A stretch of DNA of 64,000 bases from Fischerella sp. JS2 (GCF_032393985.1 NZ_CP135918.1:930001-994000), one strand, 5' to 3'; shown: positions 1 to 10,165, numbered from the stretch's first letter. Numbers and translations: made by a program. The notes: generated by a model not told the origin, from the letters alone.

Positions 1-23
1 ATTATTCCCAACTAAATTCCTTT

Positions 24-1247
24 ATGAACATTTTGATGTTATCTTCCACTTTTCCTTATCCGCCAACGCGGGGAGGAACCCAAGTGCGAACGTTTAACTT
101 ACTCAAGTATCTTCATCAACGCCATGCTATTACTCTTGTCACTCAACGGGAAGCTGATGTCACAGATGCAGAAATTACAGACTTACAAAATTGGGTAAAG
201 AATTTAGTTGTTTTTAAGCGTCCTCCTGATTTAGGAACTAGTGGCAGTGTAGTAAAGAAAATTCAACGATTTATTAGTTTTGTACAAGATGGAATTCCAC
301 CGAGTATCTTAAACCGCTATTGTGGGGAAATGCAAGAATGGATTGATAATTTTGTACAGGCAGGAAAATGTGATGTTATTACCTGCGAACATAGTGCCAA
401 TGAAATCTATATAAAACCTCATTTTAAAAAACAGGTAAGAACTATAGTTAATGTGCATAGTTCTGTTTATGGAACCTGCCGCAACCAACTAGAAATTGGT
501 ATTTCTGAAAATCCTTGGCGAGATAGAATAAACTTACCTTTGTTACGACGTTACGAACAACACTACTGCTCTAAATTTTCAGCAATTGTAGCGACTACAC
601 AAGAAGATCAAATTCAACTGCAACAGTTCAATCCTAATGCTGAGATTACCATAATTCCTAATGGTGTGGATTTAGAATCATTTCCCTATCGCATTAGTGA
701 TCCGACAGGACACCGTTTAGTTTTTATCGGTGCAATGGATAATTTAGCAAATATTGATGCCGTCTGCTTTTTTAGCAACGAAGTTTTACCAAAAGTTCAA
801 GAACGTTATCCAGATACAACTTTTGATATTGTTGGTTCTCGTCCTGTACCGGAGGTTTTGGCACTGCAAGCAAAACCAGGAATTACTGTGACTGGACGTG
901 TGCCTTCAATGGTAGAGTATTTGCACAAAGCCACTGTCTGTGTTGTACCGATGCGGACAGGATTCGGGATTAAAAATAAAACCTTAGAGGCAATGGCAGC
1001 TGGCATCCCAGTAGTCGCAAGCGATCGCGGTTTAGAAGGATTAGCTGTAGACGGCGCAAATGTTCCACTCACTGCACTACGAGCAAATCATCCAGCTGAA
1101 TATATTAGTGCCATTAGTCACCTATTTAGTAACTCACAACTACGGGATGAATTATCTTCCAACGGTAGACAATTGATAGAAAATGAATTCACTTGGGAAA
1201 GCGCAGGTAAACGCTACGAGCAAATATGTATTGAAAAATTGCCTTAA
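24..1247 (+). CDS. Glycosyltransferase, GT4/GT1-like (GT-B fold)
   Basis: The 407-residue protein is a probable GT-B glycosyltransferase that would move a sugar from a nucleotide-sugar donor onto a cell-surface or exopolysaccharide acceptor at the inner face of the membrane. The N-terminus (MNILMLSSTFPYPPTRGG) has the beta-strand and glycine-rich loop of the acceptor domain. The donor-binding motif lies around residues 308-335 (GFGIKNKTLEAMAAGIPVVAS), with the Glu and Gly-Ile-Pro-Val-Val-Ala-Ser signature of family 4. Length is normal for the family. The start lies only 23 bases from the window edge, so any operon upstream is invisible. Donor and acceptor cannot be deduced. Confidence 0.85.
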   Translation: MNILMLSSTFPYPPTRGGTQVRTFNLLKYLHQRHAITLVTQREADVTDAEITDLQNWVKNLVVFKRPPDLGTSGSVVKKIQRFISFVQDGIPPSILNRYCGEMQEWIDNFVQAGKCDVITCEHSANEIYIKPHFKKQVRTIVNVHSSVYGTCRNQLEIGISENPWRDRINLPLLRRYEQHYCSKFSAIVATTQEDQIQLQQFNPNAEITIIPNGVDLESFPYRISDPTGHRLVFIGAMDNLANIDAVCFFSNEVLPKVQERYPDTTFDIVGSRPVPEVLALQAKPGITVTGRVPSMVEYLHKATVCVVPMRTGFGIKNKTLEAMAAGIPVVASDRGLEGLAVDGANVPLTALRANHPAEYISAISHLFSNSQLRDELSSNGRQLIENEFTWESAGKRYEQICIEKLP

Positions 1248-1388
1248 AAGGGAATAGCTTACTAGACAAAAACAACAGAAAAATCCCCATAAATAAATTA
1301 AGAGGATTTGAAATAGACATATTTTTCTAGCGCTTATTGGATGAAAAAAATATTTTTATTTCTTTTCGCGAATAGATTTAGCGCCTAC

Positions 1389-1418
1389 AATTAGTGGGCA
1401 ATTAAAATCCCACTAATT
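1389..1418. terminator. Hairpin between convergent genes
   Basis: A perfect 10-bp inverted repeat, AATTAGTGGG and CCCACTAATT, encloses a 10-base loop. It lies between the end of the glycosyltransferase gene and the end of the convergent small secreted-protein gene, the place for a bidirectional terminator. No long T-run follows on the plus strand. Confidence 0.5.
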
Positions 1419-1436
1419 CCCTTTTGCCTCCTTCAA

Positions 1437-1748
1437 TTATTGTTTCATTGAAGGCGCAGCAAATATTCTACTAGATATGGGAATGCGTGAATTAGGTTTA
1501 GTAGTAACTACTTCATTATTAGTTGACTCAGAAATCACGTTTATTTGATTATTGCTCGAATCATCACTATTATCTAAGTTAGATTTTATATTTACATTAG
1601 TAGCAGTATTAGATTGCAATGATGCAGGCATTAAATTTGTCTTTTCTTGATGAAAATCTTGGAGATTTTGAGCTTGGCAAGGAATAACCAACATAGTACA
1701 ACTAGTGACCAGGAATATACCTAGTAAACTACAGAAATATTGACACAT
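1437..1748 (-). CDS. Small secreted hypothetical protein
   Basis: This 103-residue reading frame starts with ATG at 1748. The first 27 residues look like a signal peptide: a short N-region, a hydrophobic core (LLGIFLVTSCTMLVI) and a possible cleavage site after CQA. The rest is rich in Asn, Ser and Thr with no recognised domain. Codon use and the signal peptide suggest a real gene. It is isolated, with about 790 bases of non-coding sequence upstream, and its 3' end faces the glycosyltransferase gene across a hairpin. No function is proposed. Confidence 0.5.
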   Translation of the reverse strand: MCQYFCSLLGIFLVTSCTMLVIPCQAQNLQDFHQEKTNLMPASLQSNTATNVNIKSNLDNSDDSSNNQINVISESTNNEVVTTKPNSRIPISSRIFAAPSMKQ

Positions 1749-2535
1749 CTGACTAAATAAGCTTTTTACAAAAAGTGTTTAAAATGTAGACATAAATAAA
1801 AGTATCGTTAGTAGTTAGTAGTTATAGAACTATTTCATTCTTGGCATCACCCGCCCAGAAATTAATTTCCAAGCTCATACTTTGTTAAAAAGCTTTTCAA
1901 ACATCTTTAGACGGATTCAACCATAAGTTAAGAATTAAAATTCTTGGCAAACTAACTACTCACGCTAATAGCTATATTTATTTATGTCTAGTTATTGAAT
2001 TGAATAGTCTTTTTGTCTCCAGCCGAGCTAGACTATCTTGTTTAATAGATACACCTATAAGAAATATGTTGTGATAAATAGCTCAACAACTATCCAATAA
2101 TTTATATTTTTTGGAATAGTTTCAACAAGAGAAATTTCTCGGAGATCTGAAATTTATTTTTTGCTGGTAGAAAAGATTATTCCTTCGTAAGTTTTGCTAA
2201 AACATAGAGATTTTTATGAACTTTTTATCAAGAAAGGCTTCGGGCAGATGGCAGATGGCAGCTATGCGAAGATCTAAAGTTTTCGTTCGTGATTGAGCCA
2301 TCTATACCCTCTGCCAAATGGGTTTAAGACCCCCAGTAAATCGAAGATTTACTGGTCTGCAATGTTCCTGGGGATCACAAGACGCAAAGCGGCGTGTCCG
2401 GTGGTATCCCCCTTTAATTCCCTTCTGCCACGGCGTTCTTTGTTCGCCCGCAGCTTTGCAACCCACGCCTCCTCTGCCTCCGTACTTCTGCCTTCTTCAA
2501 GAATATAAATTAATTTCATCGTTTCTAGTTTCTAC
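1749..2535. other. Long non-coding gap with repeats
   Basis: About 790 bases without a convincing gene. The left part is AT-rich with short tandem TAGTTAGTAGTTA-like repeats near 1807-1825. The right part (about 2240-2510) is repeat-like intergenic sequence whose short open frames show no coding character. It contains the inverted repeat at 2333-2355. The promoter of the small secreted gene should lie at its left end, but no clear boxes were found. Confidence 0.5.
2333..2355. repeat. Perfect inverted repeat, 10-bp stem
   Basis: CCAGTAAATC and GATTTACTGG pair perfectly around a GAA loop. The hairpin lies about 180 bases downstream of the porin gene on the other strand. No T-run follows it, so it is more likely a dispersed palindromic repeat than a terminator. 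Confidence 0.5.
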
Positions 2536-4212
2536 CTAAAAAGTGAAACTAGTTCGCAGCACGCCTATTGTAATTGAGTCACTATCTGGAGTATGGCCAG
2601 GTTCCCAGATGTGAATGATTCCTGGTGTGATGCTGATGTTATCCGTTACTTGGAAGCGGTAGAAAGCTTCGAGGTGATGGGTTGTTCCTGGCTGACCCCC
2701 AGGACGCCCTAAACCTGTATTTATATAATCAGGGACATTGTTTCCTACTGGTAAATCACTACTTGTAATTTTGGGAGGCTGTCCAAAATAAATTCCACCC
2801 AAATTACCTTTGGCAAATAAATCAGGGAAATTGAGATACACCATGTAATTTGTAGTTTCTACATTTCCTGATTTGCCTGGAATGTAAGAATTGGTATAAC
2901 CAAGCCAACCACCTAAAGTCAACTGAGGTGAGATTTGCCAATTGATAGAAGTACCAACAGCATTAGTTTGTAATGGTTCTGATTTATCTGTATTGGGGTT
3001 AACTGCTGTTAGGCAATCATCACCTAAGTAAGTAAGCAAACATCCATCCGCAGAGTAATTATTCACGTAATACAAACTGACATCAAAACTGTTAGACGGT
3101 GTCAGTAATAATTGCACGCCAGTGGTGGTGTTGCCATCAAACAAACCACTGCGTTTGCCAGGATTTGCTGGTGTGTTACTCGTATAAAGAGCCTGTAAAC
3201 TAGCACGTTTGGCAAATTGCCAATCAACAGCAATACCACCCCCGTTGAACCCGATATCTAAAATTGGGTTCCTTTGGGCAAAATATGACAATGGCCCTAT
3301 TGCTCCACTTTCGGCTCGATTAGGGCCACGGAAAGCATTGGGCATATTTATACCTTGGGGTCCTGCCATAATCGCTAAGTTATCAGCGACAAGCCAGTGA
3401 AAATTTAAATCATATATACTTAACTGATTATTTGTGGGGTATTCGTAGCCAAGATAAACGTCATTGCTTAATCTGGGTGCTGTCGAACCATTACCTGCTA
3501 TCAGACTTGTCAATAGATAACTATTAGGAGTGAATTGACTAGTTAAGTATAGCTGGCTAAAGTTGATGAGATTGATATTTGTACCAACATCATCTGTATC
3601 TTTTTTCCCATCTCTAGGATTAAGATCAGCACGGCTGTCAGTGCGTGCTTGAATACTAACTATGGTAAAACCACTTAGTTTGGTTGTTGTGGAGAATTGA
3701 TTCGCAGTAATTTCGGCAGTACGGGCTTCTAAATTATTCACTCGACCTCGTACAGCAGCTAATTCTGTAGCAAATTCTGCTTGTAATTTTTCTAAAGTAA
3801 TTAAATCTTCGCGAGTGACTGAATCACTCGTGGCTGCGGCGATAAATTCATTTATCCAATCTAAGCAAGCATTCAACCCAGCAGCAAATTCATAACGGGT
3901 GAGGGGATGATCGCCACGATAAGTTCCGTTGGGATAACCTGCAATGCAACCATATCTTTCTACTAAAGATTGCAATGTACCGAATGCCCAATCTGTAGAT
4001 TGGACATCTCGCAGTTGAGATACTGATCTCACTTGTGCCATCGGATCATCAAGGGAAGCAGGAGAACTAGTAGAAAAACTCTCTGTAGGTTCTCCGGTTT
4101 TGTCTGTGGAAATAGCGATCGCTGGTATTGGTAATCCGTTGACCACCGCTACTAATAAGTACGCAATTACCCTACTTTGAGTTTCGTTCAACTTTTTAAA
4201 CTTCGCTCCCAC
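2536..4212 (-). CDS. SLH-domain OprB-type outer-membrane porin
   Basis: This 558-residue outer-membrane protein belongs to the cyanobacterial SLH-OprB porins, which let small solutes, sugars or inorganic ions cross the outer membrane and are anchored to the cell wall. An N-terminal signal peptide (about 1-34) is followed by one SLH domain (about 64-123, with GTYRGDHPLTRYEFAAGL), a short coiled coil (about 135-170) and an OprB-type beta-barrel to the C-terminal Phe (FTF), as expected for outer-membrane insertion. Length is usual for the family. The start is GTG; no upstream ATG fits. The gene is divergent from the membrane-anchored gene at 4375. The solute cannot be predicted. Confidence 0.9.
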   Translation of the reverse strand: MGAKFKKLNETQSRVIAYLLVAVVNGLPIPAIAISTDKTGEPTESFSTSSPASLDDPMAQVRSVSQLRDVQSTDWAFGTLQSLVERYGCIAGYPNGTYRGDHPLTRYEFAAGLNACLDWINEFIAAATSDSVTREDLITLEKLQAEFATELAAVRGRVNNLEARTAEITANQFSTTTKLSGFTIVSIQARTDSRADLNPRDGKKDTDDVGTNINLINFSQLYLTSQFTPNSYLLTSLIAGNGSTAPRLSNDVYLGYEYPTNNQLSIYDLNFHWLVADNLAIMAGPQGINMPNAFRGPNRAESGAIGPLSYFAQRNPILDIGFNGGGIAVDWQFAKRASLQALYTSNTPANPGKRSGLFDGNTTTGVQLLLTPSNSFDVSLYYVNNYSADGCLLTYLGDDCLTAVNPNTDKSEPLQTNAVGTSINWQISPQLTLGGWLGYTNSYIPGKSGNVETTNYMVYLNFPDLFAKGNLGGIYFGQPPKITSSDLPVGNNVPDYINTGLGRPGGQPGTTHHLEAFYRFQVTDNISITPGIIHIWEPGHTPDSDSITIGVLRTSFTF

Positions 4213-4374
4213 ACTCTCAACGATAGAGCTTATTCAAAATATCTTTTTAACGTCATTCGTAAAATCACTTATTTGTACAAATTTACACTATTATTTCTAG
4301 GCAATTCCTTAAGAACGCGAGTATAAAATAAAAAACTCATCAAAAATCTCGCTATTATTACTGAAACTAAAAGT

Positions 4375-5865
4375 ATGGTTAACCGCCCACCAAAACCATC
4401 TGCTGCCAACACAAGTAAAAAACGAATTGTTAAAAAAGCTAAGAAAATCATTAAAACATCCCAACTTCCCGCAGAAAATTCTCAACAAGCTGGACGTCCG
4501 GTTCTGCGTCGAAAAGTTAAGACTAGGAAAACTTCCTCGGGATTAGCATCAAAATTAGCGATCGCCATTTTACTAGGCAGCGCTTGCTTAGTCGTGGCTT
4601 TTGCTTGGGTTAGTATCGAATTGATGATCAATCCTGATAAAGTCACTTGGATAAATAAATTTTTGCCTGCATGGGTAAAATCTCTTAGCCACGACGAAAA
4701 TCCCCAAACCTTGCCACAAATTCAATCTGATCTGGAACAACAAGGTACTATTGCCGGAGATATCATCCCTTTAGAAAGCGATCAAACAGCAACTTTTTTA
4801 CTCCCAGTTTTCAAACAAGCTCATAATTGTCAATCAGATTGCCGAGAAATTGTGGAACTGAGGGTTTATCAACGTTCACAAAACTTAGAACTAAAATCAA
4901 AAGCTGAAAAATACTACACTCTGGCAACTCAACTATCCATCACTGGACTAGAAGAATCATTTGTCGTTTCTCCCTCTGTTGATGCTACATCTGAAAACCA
5001 AGGTTCCAGTGTTACTTTTCCAGTCAGTGAAATAGGACGCTTGGAAGGTGAGACATCATCTTCTGGTATCTGGCTTTATGCACAGGGTAAGCACCAGCAA
5101 GAATCACAAGCGATCGCCTACGGTTACATTTTTCACTACAACCCCAAACGCACCAACCTACAACTGATGTTGTCTTGGACAAGCCCTGCTGGACAACTCC
5201 CAAAATGGCAGCAGGTAACTGGTGGTGGTACAAAAGAATTAATTGTAGATCAAACAGTAGGTTTGGAACCCCAACTACATATCTATCAAGTTAAACCATC
5301 CAACTTTGTCCTCAACCCTATCCAATTAGAAAAAATTTCCCTGCAACCACCCGCCCTCAACGATTCCGCTTACCAAGACGCCCTTTTGATCGCTAACAGC
5401 GGATTATGGACACCAGCTTGGGAATGGTTGCAATTCATCCAAAAACAACGCCGGGACAAATTGCCAGCAGCAGCACAGACACAAATTGATATGATTCGCC
5501 TACACTCTCAACTGACCAAAACGCAAGCAGATACAACTTGGGCAAGTCCCAGTCAACAAGTACTGGCAGATTTAATAGACGGTCGCTGGGGAAAAGCTTT
5601 ACAAGTATTTGAGGCATCACCACAAAATGCCCAAGAAATTGCCATTTTGCTTAAGGCAGATAAAGGAAGATTATGGAATCGCGTCGAAACAGCATTACAG
5701 GTCAATCCTAAGCGGCCAGAAGTGCAAGCATGGGGAGCATTAATAATAGCAGTTCAGCAAGGACAAGAACGTGCTAACACTTTCTTACAAGGGCAAACTC
5801 AAATCACTAAAGAATCACTAGCTTACATTCAAAGTCTGCTAGCACAGGTGATCAGTGAACAGTGA
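4375..5865 (+). CDS. Conserved membrane-anchored protein of unknown function
   Basis: The 496-residue product has a very basic N-terminus (Lys/Arg-rich, residues 1-55), one transmembrane helix at about 60-82 (LAIAILLGSACLVVAFAWVSI) and a large soluble remainder. The topology suggests that the basic end stays in the cytoplasm and the bulk faces the periplasm or lumen. The C-terminal third is helical and resembles a degenerate tetratricopeptide-like array. No catalytic motif was seen. It is probably a conserved cyanobacterial protein. The gene is divergent from the porin with about 160 bases between the starts, and a MITE-like element follows it. Confidence 0.7.
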   Translation: MVNRPPKPSAANTSKKRIVKKAKKIIKTSQLPAENSQQAGRPVLRRKVKTRKTSSGLASKLAIAILLGSACLVVAFAWVSIELMINPDKVTWINKFLPAWVKSLSHDENPQTLPQIQSDLEQQGTIAGDIIPLESDQTATFLLPVFKQAHNCQSDCREIVELRVYQRSQNLELKSKAEKYYTLATQLSITGLEESFVVSPSVDATSENQGSSVTFPVSEIGRLEGETSSSGIWLYAQGKHQQESQAIAYGYIFHYNPKRTNLQLMLSWTSPAGQLPKWQQVTGGGTKELIVDQTVGLEPQLHIYQVKPSNFVLNPIQLEKISLQPPALNDSAYQDALLIANSGLWTPAWEWLQFIQKQRRDKLPAAAQTQIDMIRLHSQLTKTQADTTWASPSQQVLADLIDGRWGKALQVFEASPQNAQEIAILLKADKGRLWNRVETALQVNPKRPEVQAWGALIIAVQQGQERANTFLQGQTQITKESLAYIQSLLAQVISEQ

Positions 5866-6274
5866 GCAGTGAACAGTTATTAATAGTTAGCTTTTCACTA
5901 TGAGTAATATCAAGTTCGCATAATTACTTATAATTCTCGTTTAACCTCACCCCGCCTGCGGCACCCCTCTGGTGAACTCACGGAGAGGGGCTGTTCTTGT
6001 GAGGTTTTTATGACAAGTAATTAACAGAACTTTATATCACTGGTAACTGAATTGTTTAGTGAATAGAGTATAGAACTATCAGAAAAAATTCTCAATCTTT
6101 TTTAGTAGCGATCGCCAAACTTACAATTCCTAAATCAATTACATCACTGCTAGAGAATGCCAATTACTAAGAATTAGGATACTGCCTGGTTACACTTGTT
6201 ACCCAGAGTCACACTTTAATACTGACACCTCTAACAGCACTTGTCTATGACAAGTTTTGTTTTTGAGATACTGT
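5866..6274. other. Intergenic gap holding a MITE-like element
   Basis: About 400 bases without a gene. The main content is the nested inverted-repeat element at 5903-6041. The remainder is AT-rich sequence downstream of the small gene at 6275-6460, which is on the minus strand and ends here. Confidence 0.5.
5903..6041. repeat. MITE-like element with nested inverted repeats
   Basis: The outer ends are imperfect inverted repeats of about 30 bases: AGTAATATCAAGTTC on the left matches the complement of GAACTTTATATCACT on the right, and both continue into an AATTACTT core. Inside are AACCTCAC (5943-5950) with GTGAGGTT (5999-6006), and CCCCTCT (5964-5970) with AGAGGGG (5984-5990). No open frame is present. 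The structure fits a non-autonomous miniature transposon or a hairpin repeat; the GC-rich inner stem followed by TTTTT may also end transcription of the upstream gene. Confidence 0.6.
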
Positions 6275-6460
6275 CTATTTTTCTTTATCAATGGCTGCTA
6301 ATTTTTGCATTTTTAAGTGTTGCAACTGCTGTAGTAGACAGTCTACTTCTGCCTGCAAGTGCATAAATTTGACTTGTTGATCTACTTGATTAAAACACTT
6401 CTCTAGCTTTGTTGCCCAAGCAGCATGGGATTCACGTTCAGAAATACCAGATGTAGACAT
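6275..6460 (-). CDS. Small hypothetical helical protein
   Basis: This 61-residue frame starts with ATG. The product is polar and strongly helical: the second half (QAEVDCLLQQLQHLKM) has heptad-like Leu and Gln spacing and could form a short coiled coil. No domain is recognised. It stands alone between two repeat-rich gaps. The helical pattern and normal composition favour a real gene, but its small size leaves doubt. Confidence 0.4.
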   Translation of the reverse strand: MSTSGISERESHAAWATKLEKCFNQVDQQVKFMHLQAEVDCLLQQLQHLKMQKLAAIDKEK

Positions 6461-6895
6461 TGCTTACAAAATCACCCGTAACTTATAACTCACACCATTA
6501 GAGATATTATAATAGGCAAGTTTAAAGAATTGTTAAAAAATTGTATAATTTTTCCTTGCCCTTGTAATTCACTTTTAAATGTGTAGTTAATGACAGTAAA
6601 AAAATCACTTTGTTCCTTAGGGATTGGGGTGGGGCAATGGGGAGTGTGGGGAGTGTGAGGAGTGTGTAGACGTGTCAGCGGCTTCCCGTAGGGTGGGGTA
6701 TGAGAAGTAAGTATTAATCAACCACTAACCCTACTCTTTTGAGAAGACGCTTGCGCGTCTACGGGTTCGTCAGTCGCTCATGGGGGCTCGGGGTCCCCTT
6801 TGGGGTTGGGGGAGGAACCCCCTGCGTAAGAGTCGCTGACTCACCACTAACTACTAACTACCAACCACCAACAATCAACAACCAACAACTAACCA
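6461..6895. repeat. Repeat-rich intergenic region (G-rich and heptamer tracts)
   Basis: About 435 bases made largely of dispersed repeat material. A G-rich GGGGAGTGTGGGGAGTG tract lies at about 6625-6700. It is followed by a copy of the repeat containing CGGCTTCCCGTAGGGTG. A long run of ACTAACTACTAAC/CAACCACCAACA-type heptamer repeats (6840-6895) abuts the stop codon of the next gene. No gene was found. Confidence 0.7.
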
Positions 6896-9800
6896 CTAAA
6901 GAGTTATAAAACTTCCACGAGTGATGGTATTTGCCTGAACACCAGTCAGAGTAGCTAGAATGTCACAATTGCCAGCGATACTAATTAGAGTATTGTTATG
7001 ATCTTGAGCGATCGCTAGATTACTGAAGGTGAGTCCTTTTGACAAAGCGAGTAAATCTTCGCCGACGGTAAAGTCAGTAATCACATCTTGACTTTGCTCT
7101 AGGGATAAGAAAAACACATCTCGGTCATCGCCTCCACTCAATGTATCATCTCCTTTGCCGCCATTGAGGAAATCGTTACCATCTCCACCTAAGAGAATGT
7201 CATTACCAGCATAGCCAAAGAGCAAATCGTTACCTGCTTCGCCTAGTAGTCTTTCATTGATTTTTCTTCCAAACAAGCGATCGTCCTCATCGGTTCCTAG
7301 TATATTGGCTGTAATTAAAAAATTTGAACCGGGATGGCGAGGATCGTAGCTGATGGGATCAATGTCTAAAGGGTTCTCAAAGGCGATCGCAAATTCACGC
7401 CAGTCTATATACTTGAAGTTGGTATTAATATTTTCAATTTCCCCGTCATCTTCTACTAGCACAGGTGGTTCGTTGTTACCGTCATGCACTACTAACAAAC
7501 CATAAGGGAATTCAGAACCAAGGGGAGTGTTAATCACTGCTGCACCGTCGGATTCTTGCACTCCATCGATGTCATTACCATTATCAATCACAACACTACC
7601 CAAGTACTCATTTTCACCTTCACGCCTAAATACCGCAAAAGTGCTATCACCTTGACTAGAAGCGATCAAATATCCCGTACGATTAGCACCGTAATAAATT
7701 GTCAGACCTTCTGCATCTGGTGTAATCACATTTCCTTCTGGTGTTACTGCTTCAATCAACTCACCAGTCGGATCAGCATTGGGTTGTGCTAAAAACTTCC
7801 AGATACCACGTTGTTCTTGTGCTGCGTAGAGATCACCTAATTCTTGGTCAACAACCATACCCTCAAATTGGGGATTCTCTAGTTCATTGTCAGGTACCGA
7901 GAGTGTACGGACAGTCTTGGCGCTGACTGTGCCATCTGGGTTAGCAATCAGTTCTAGTTGAGCAATCTGGTTATTTTCCCGTTGGCTGACAAATACGTAA
8001 GCATCGCCAGAACTAGGACTAATATAGGTAGCAACACCATAGGCAGTTTGTTCACCATCATCAATCCCAAATATCGAAGCAGTATGATCACTGAGGTCAG
8101 CAGCAGTAACTTCGGTAAGTTGGCGAGTTTCCGGGTCAATCGCCCAAATCACTAAAGTATCATTTTGGCGATCGCTAGCAATTGCTAGATCCACTATCTT
8201 TCCATTCAGGTTAAAGCCGTAAATTAAATCTACGTTGTTGTAGCGTTCATCACCATAGGGACGGACTGTCAAATCTTGGTTGACACTACCATCTAAATTA
8301 AAAGTAATCAGTCCACCATCTTTAAGTGTGGCAATAATTAAGCTCTGTTCTGAATTATTGGGATTTACCCAGATAGCAGGGTCATCTGCATCACCAAGGA
8401 GTACCTGAGATAAGTCTGCCGCCAGCAGTTGGCGATCGCTGTGTTTGCTACCCCAGTCACCATCGAATGGCGTGACTGTAATATAACCTGCTAAAAATTG
8501 CTCACCTTCAGAAATAGGGTTAGGATTGTCACTAGAAGTACCAGGAACTAATAACAAGCCCTGTCCCTCACCGAAAATGGGGGGCAGGTTGCCAAAACGA
8601 AATCCTAAACTAGTTGCTTGGTCAAACTCTGTTACAGACACACCTTGAATATCATCAACTGCCGGAATATTGACATTCAGACCAATACCTGTGGGTAAGA
8701 TGCTGGCATCCTCTCCTTGGGTAGCCTGGAGTTGAGCAATCAGGTTAACAATGTATTCAGCACCAACTTTGTATGCTTTCTGAGTGCTAGGGTAGCTTTG
8801 CTGCGCTTCCTCTAACTTGATACCTGCACTGACAGCAATAGAAGGTACATTTTCTAAAACAGCAGTCACAGCCGCACTCAGTGTTCCTGACGACACAGCC
8901 GACAAACCAATGTTTTCACCCTGGTTAATACCAGAGATCACTAAATCTGGTGGATTGTCTGGCAAAATGTAATCTAATCCAGCCTTAGTAGTGACAACTG
9001 GTGTACTATCTACATACCACTGGTTTTCGGCATAGTTGATAACTTCAATCGGTTGAAAAAGTTGATCTGTATTGATAGAAGTGCCTTTGCCACTTTGTTG
9101 TTGCTTAGGTGCAACCAGCGTCACATGGTGTCCAGCTGCCACTAGCGCTTCGTAGAGAATCTTAATACCTTCTGCCTGGTAGCCGTCGTCATTCACCAAC
9201 AAAATGTTGAGTGGTTTCACAACAGGCAAAATAGTCACCTCACTAAGGCGATCGCTTATTACTTCCCGACGATCTGCCTCAGCACTCCAATTACCATCTA
9301 TGGGTGTAACAGTAATTCGTCCTGCCAAGAATTGCTCGCCTTCAGAATCAAGCTCAGGTACTTCCCCAATCACGAGTGACTTTGAGGTTAACAACAAGCT
9401 TTGTCCTCCACTGGGTAAATCACCAAAGCGTAATGCCAAACTCGTAGCTTGATCAAAACCAGTGTAGGAAACACCCTTGACGACTTGATCAGCAGGGATA
9501 TTCACATTTAATCCCACACCTTCTGGAAGTAGGGTTTCACCCGCTTGAGTCTCTTGGAGTTGAGCAATTAAATCAATCACATACTTAGCACCGATCTTAT
9601 AAGCCTCTTGGGTGCTAGGATAATCCTGACTCGCTTCTTCTAACTTGATGCCTGCACTGATAGCGATCGCCGGAATTTCCTTTTGTAAGGCTATAACTGC
9701 GGCGCTGAGTGTTCCAGAAGAAATCGCACCATAACCGAGGTTTTCACCCTCGTTGATCCCAGAAATGACTAAATCAGGCGGATTATCTTGCAGGACATAA

Positions 9801-10165
9801 TCTAATCCTGCCAGAGTAGTTACAACTGGTGTGCCATCAACATACCACTGGTTTTCCGCATAGTTAACAAGCTCAGTAGGCTGAAAAATTTTGTCTGCGT
9901 CGATAGCGGTTCCTTTACCACTTTGCTGCTGCTTAGGTGCAACTAAGGTGACATGATGTCCAGCTGCTACAAGTGCTTCGTAGAGAACTTTAATGCCTTC
10001 TGCCTGGTAACTGTCATCGTTTACCAACAGAATATTGAGAGGTTGCCCTGAGAAAAAGTCTTCATCATCAATGGTTGATGGTGTTTCTATGGTAGGAGCG
10101 ACAATAGCTATAGTGTCTTGATCTGGTTCAGACTTTGAGCAAAAGAGGGTAGAAGCAGAAGTCAT
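6896..10165 (-). CDS. SurE-SurE-phytase-RTX fusion protein, probably secreted phosphohydrolase
   Basis: The 1089-residue protein joins four modules. Residues 43-297 and 318-570 are two SurE-type 5'-nucleotidase/survival-protein domains. Each keeps the metal-binding NDD (VNDDSYQAEG, VNDDGYQAEG), the QQSGKG loop and the SGINxGEN motif. Residues about 585-925 resemble a beta-propeller phytase, opening with DADDPAIWVNP. Residues 955-1012 hold RTX-type calcium-binding nonapeptides (GNDLLFGYAGNDILLGGDGND), followed by a C-terminal tail typical of type I secretion. There is no Sec signal peptide. The predicted role is extracellular release of phosphate from nucleotides and phytate-like phosphoesters. 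A candidate Pho box lies 142 bases upstream of the ATG. Standalone SurE proteins are normally single-domain and cytoplasmic, so this architecture is unusual. Activity is inferred from motifs. Confidence 0.85.
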   Translation of the reverse strand: MTSASTLFCSKSEPDQDTIAIVAPTIETPSTIDDEDFFSGQPLNILLVNDDSYQAEGIKVLYEALVAAGHHVTLVAPKQQQSGKGTAIDADKIFQPTELVNYAENQWYVDGTPVVTTLAGLDYVLQDNPPDLVISGINEGENLGYGAISSGTLSAAVIALQKEIPAIAISAGIKLEEASQDYPSTQEAYKIGAKYVIDLIAQLQETQAGETLLPEGVGLNVNIPADQVVKGVSYTGFDQATSLALRFGDLPSGGQSLLLTSKSLVIGEVPELDSEGEQFLAGRITVTPIDGNWSAEADRREVISDRLSEVTILPVVKPLNILLVNDDGYQAEGIKILYEALVAAGHHVTLVAPKQQQSGKGTSINTDQLFQPIEVINYAENQWYVDSTPVVTTKAGLDYILPDNPPDLVISGINQGENIGLSAVSSGTLSAAVTAVLENVPSIAVSAGIKLEEAQQSYPSTQKAYKVGAEYIVNLIAQLQATQGEDASILPTGIGLNVNIPAVDDIQGVSVTEFDQATSLGFRFGNLPPIFGEGQGLLLVPGTSSDNPNPISEGEQFLAGYITVTPFDGDWGSKHSDRQLLAADLSQVLLGDADDPAIWVNPNNSEQSLIIATLKDGGLITFNLDGSVNQDLTVRPYGDERYNNVDLIYGFNLNGKIVDLAIASDRQNDTLVIWAIDPETRQLTEVTAADLSDHTASIFGIDDGEQTAYGVATYISPSSGDAYVFVSQRENNQIAQLELIANPDGTVSAKTVRTLSVPDNELENPQFEGMVVDQELGDLYAAQEQRGIWKFLAQPNADPTGELIEAVTPEGNVITPDAEGLTIYYGANRTGYLIASSQGDSTFAVFRREGENEYLGSVVIDNGNDIDGVQESDGAAVINTPLGSEFPYGLLVVHDGNNEPPVLVEDDGEIENINTNFKYIDWREFAIAFENPLDIDPISYDPRHPGSNFLITANILGTDEDDRLFGRKINERLLGEAGNDLLFGYAGNDILLGGDGNDFLNGGKGDDTLSGGDDRDVFFLSLEQSQDVITDFTVGEDLLALSKGLTFSNLAIAQDHNNTLISIAGNCDILATLTGVQANTITRGSFITL

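Noticed and set aside
2293-2539. Two overlapping short plus-strand frames in the gap before the porin
   Set aside because: They lie in repeat-like sequence with odd composition (clusters of Cys, Pro, Leu) and have no ribosome site.
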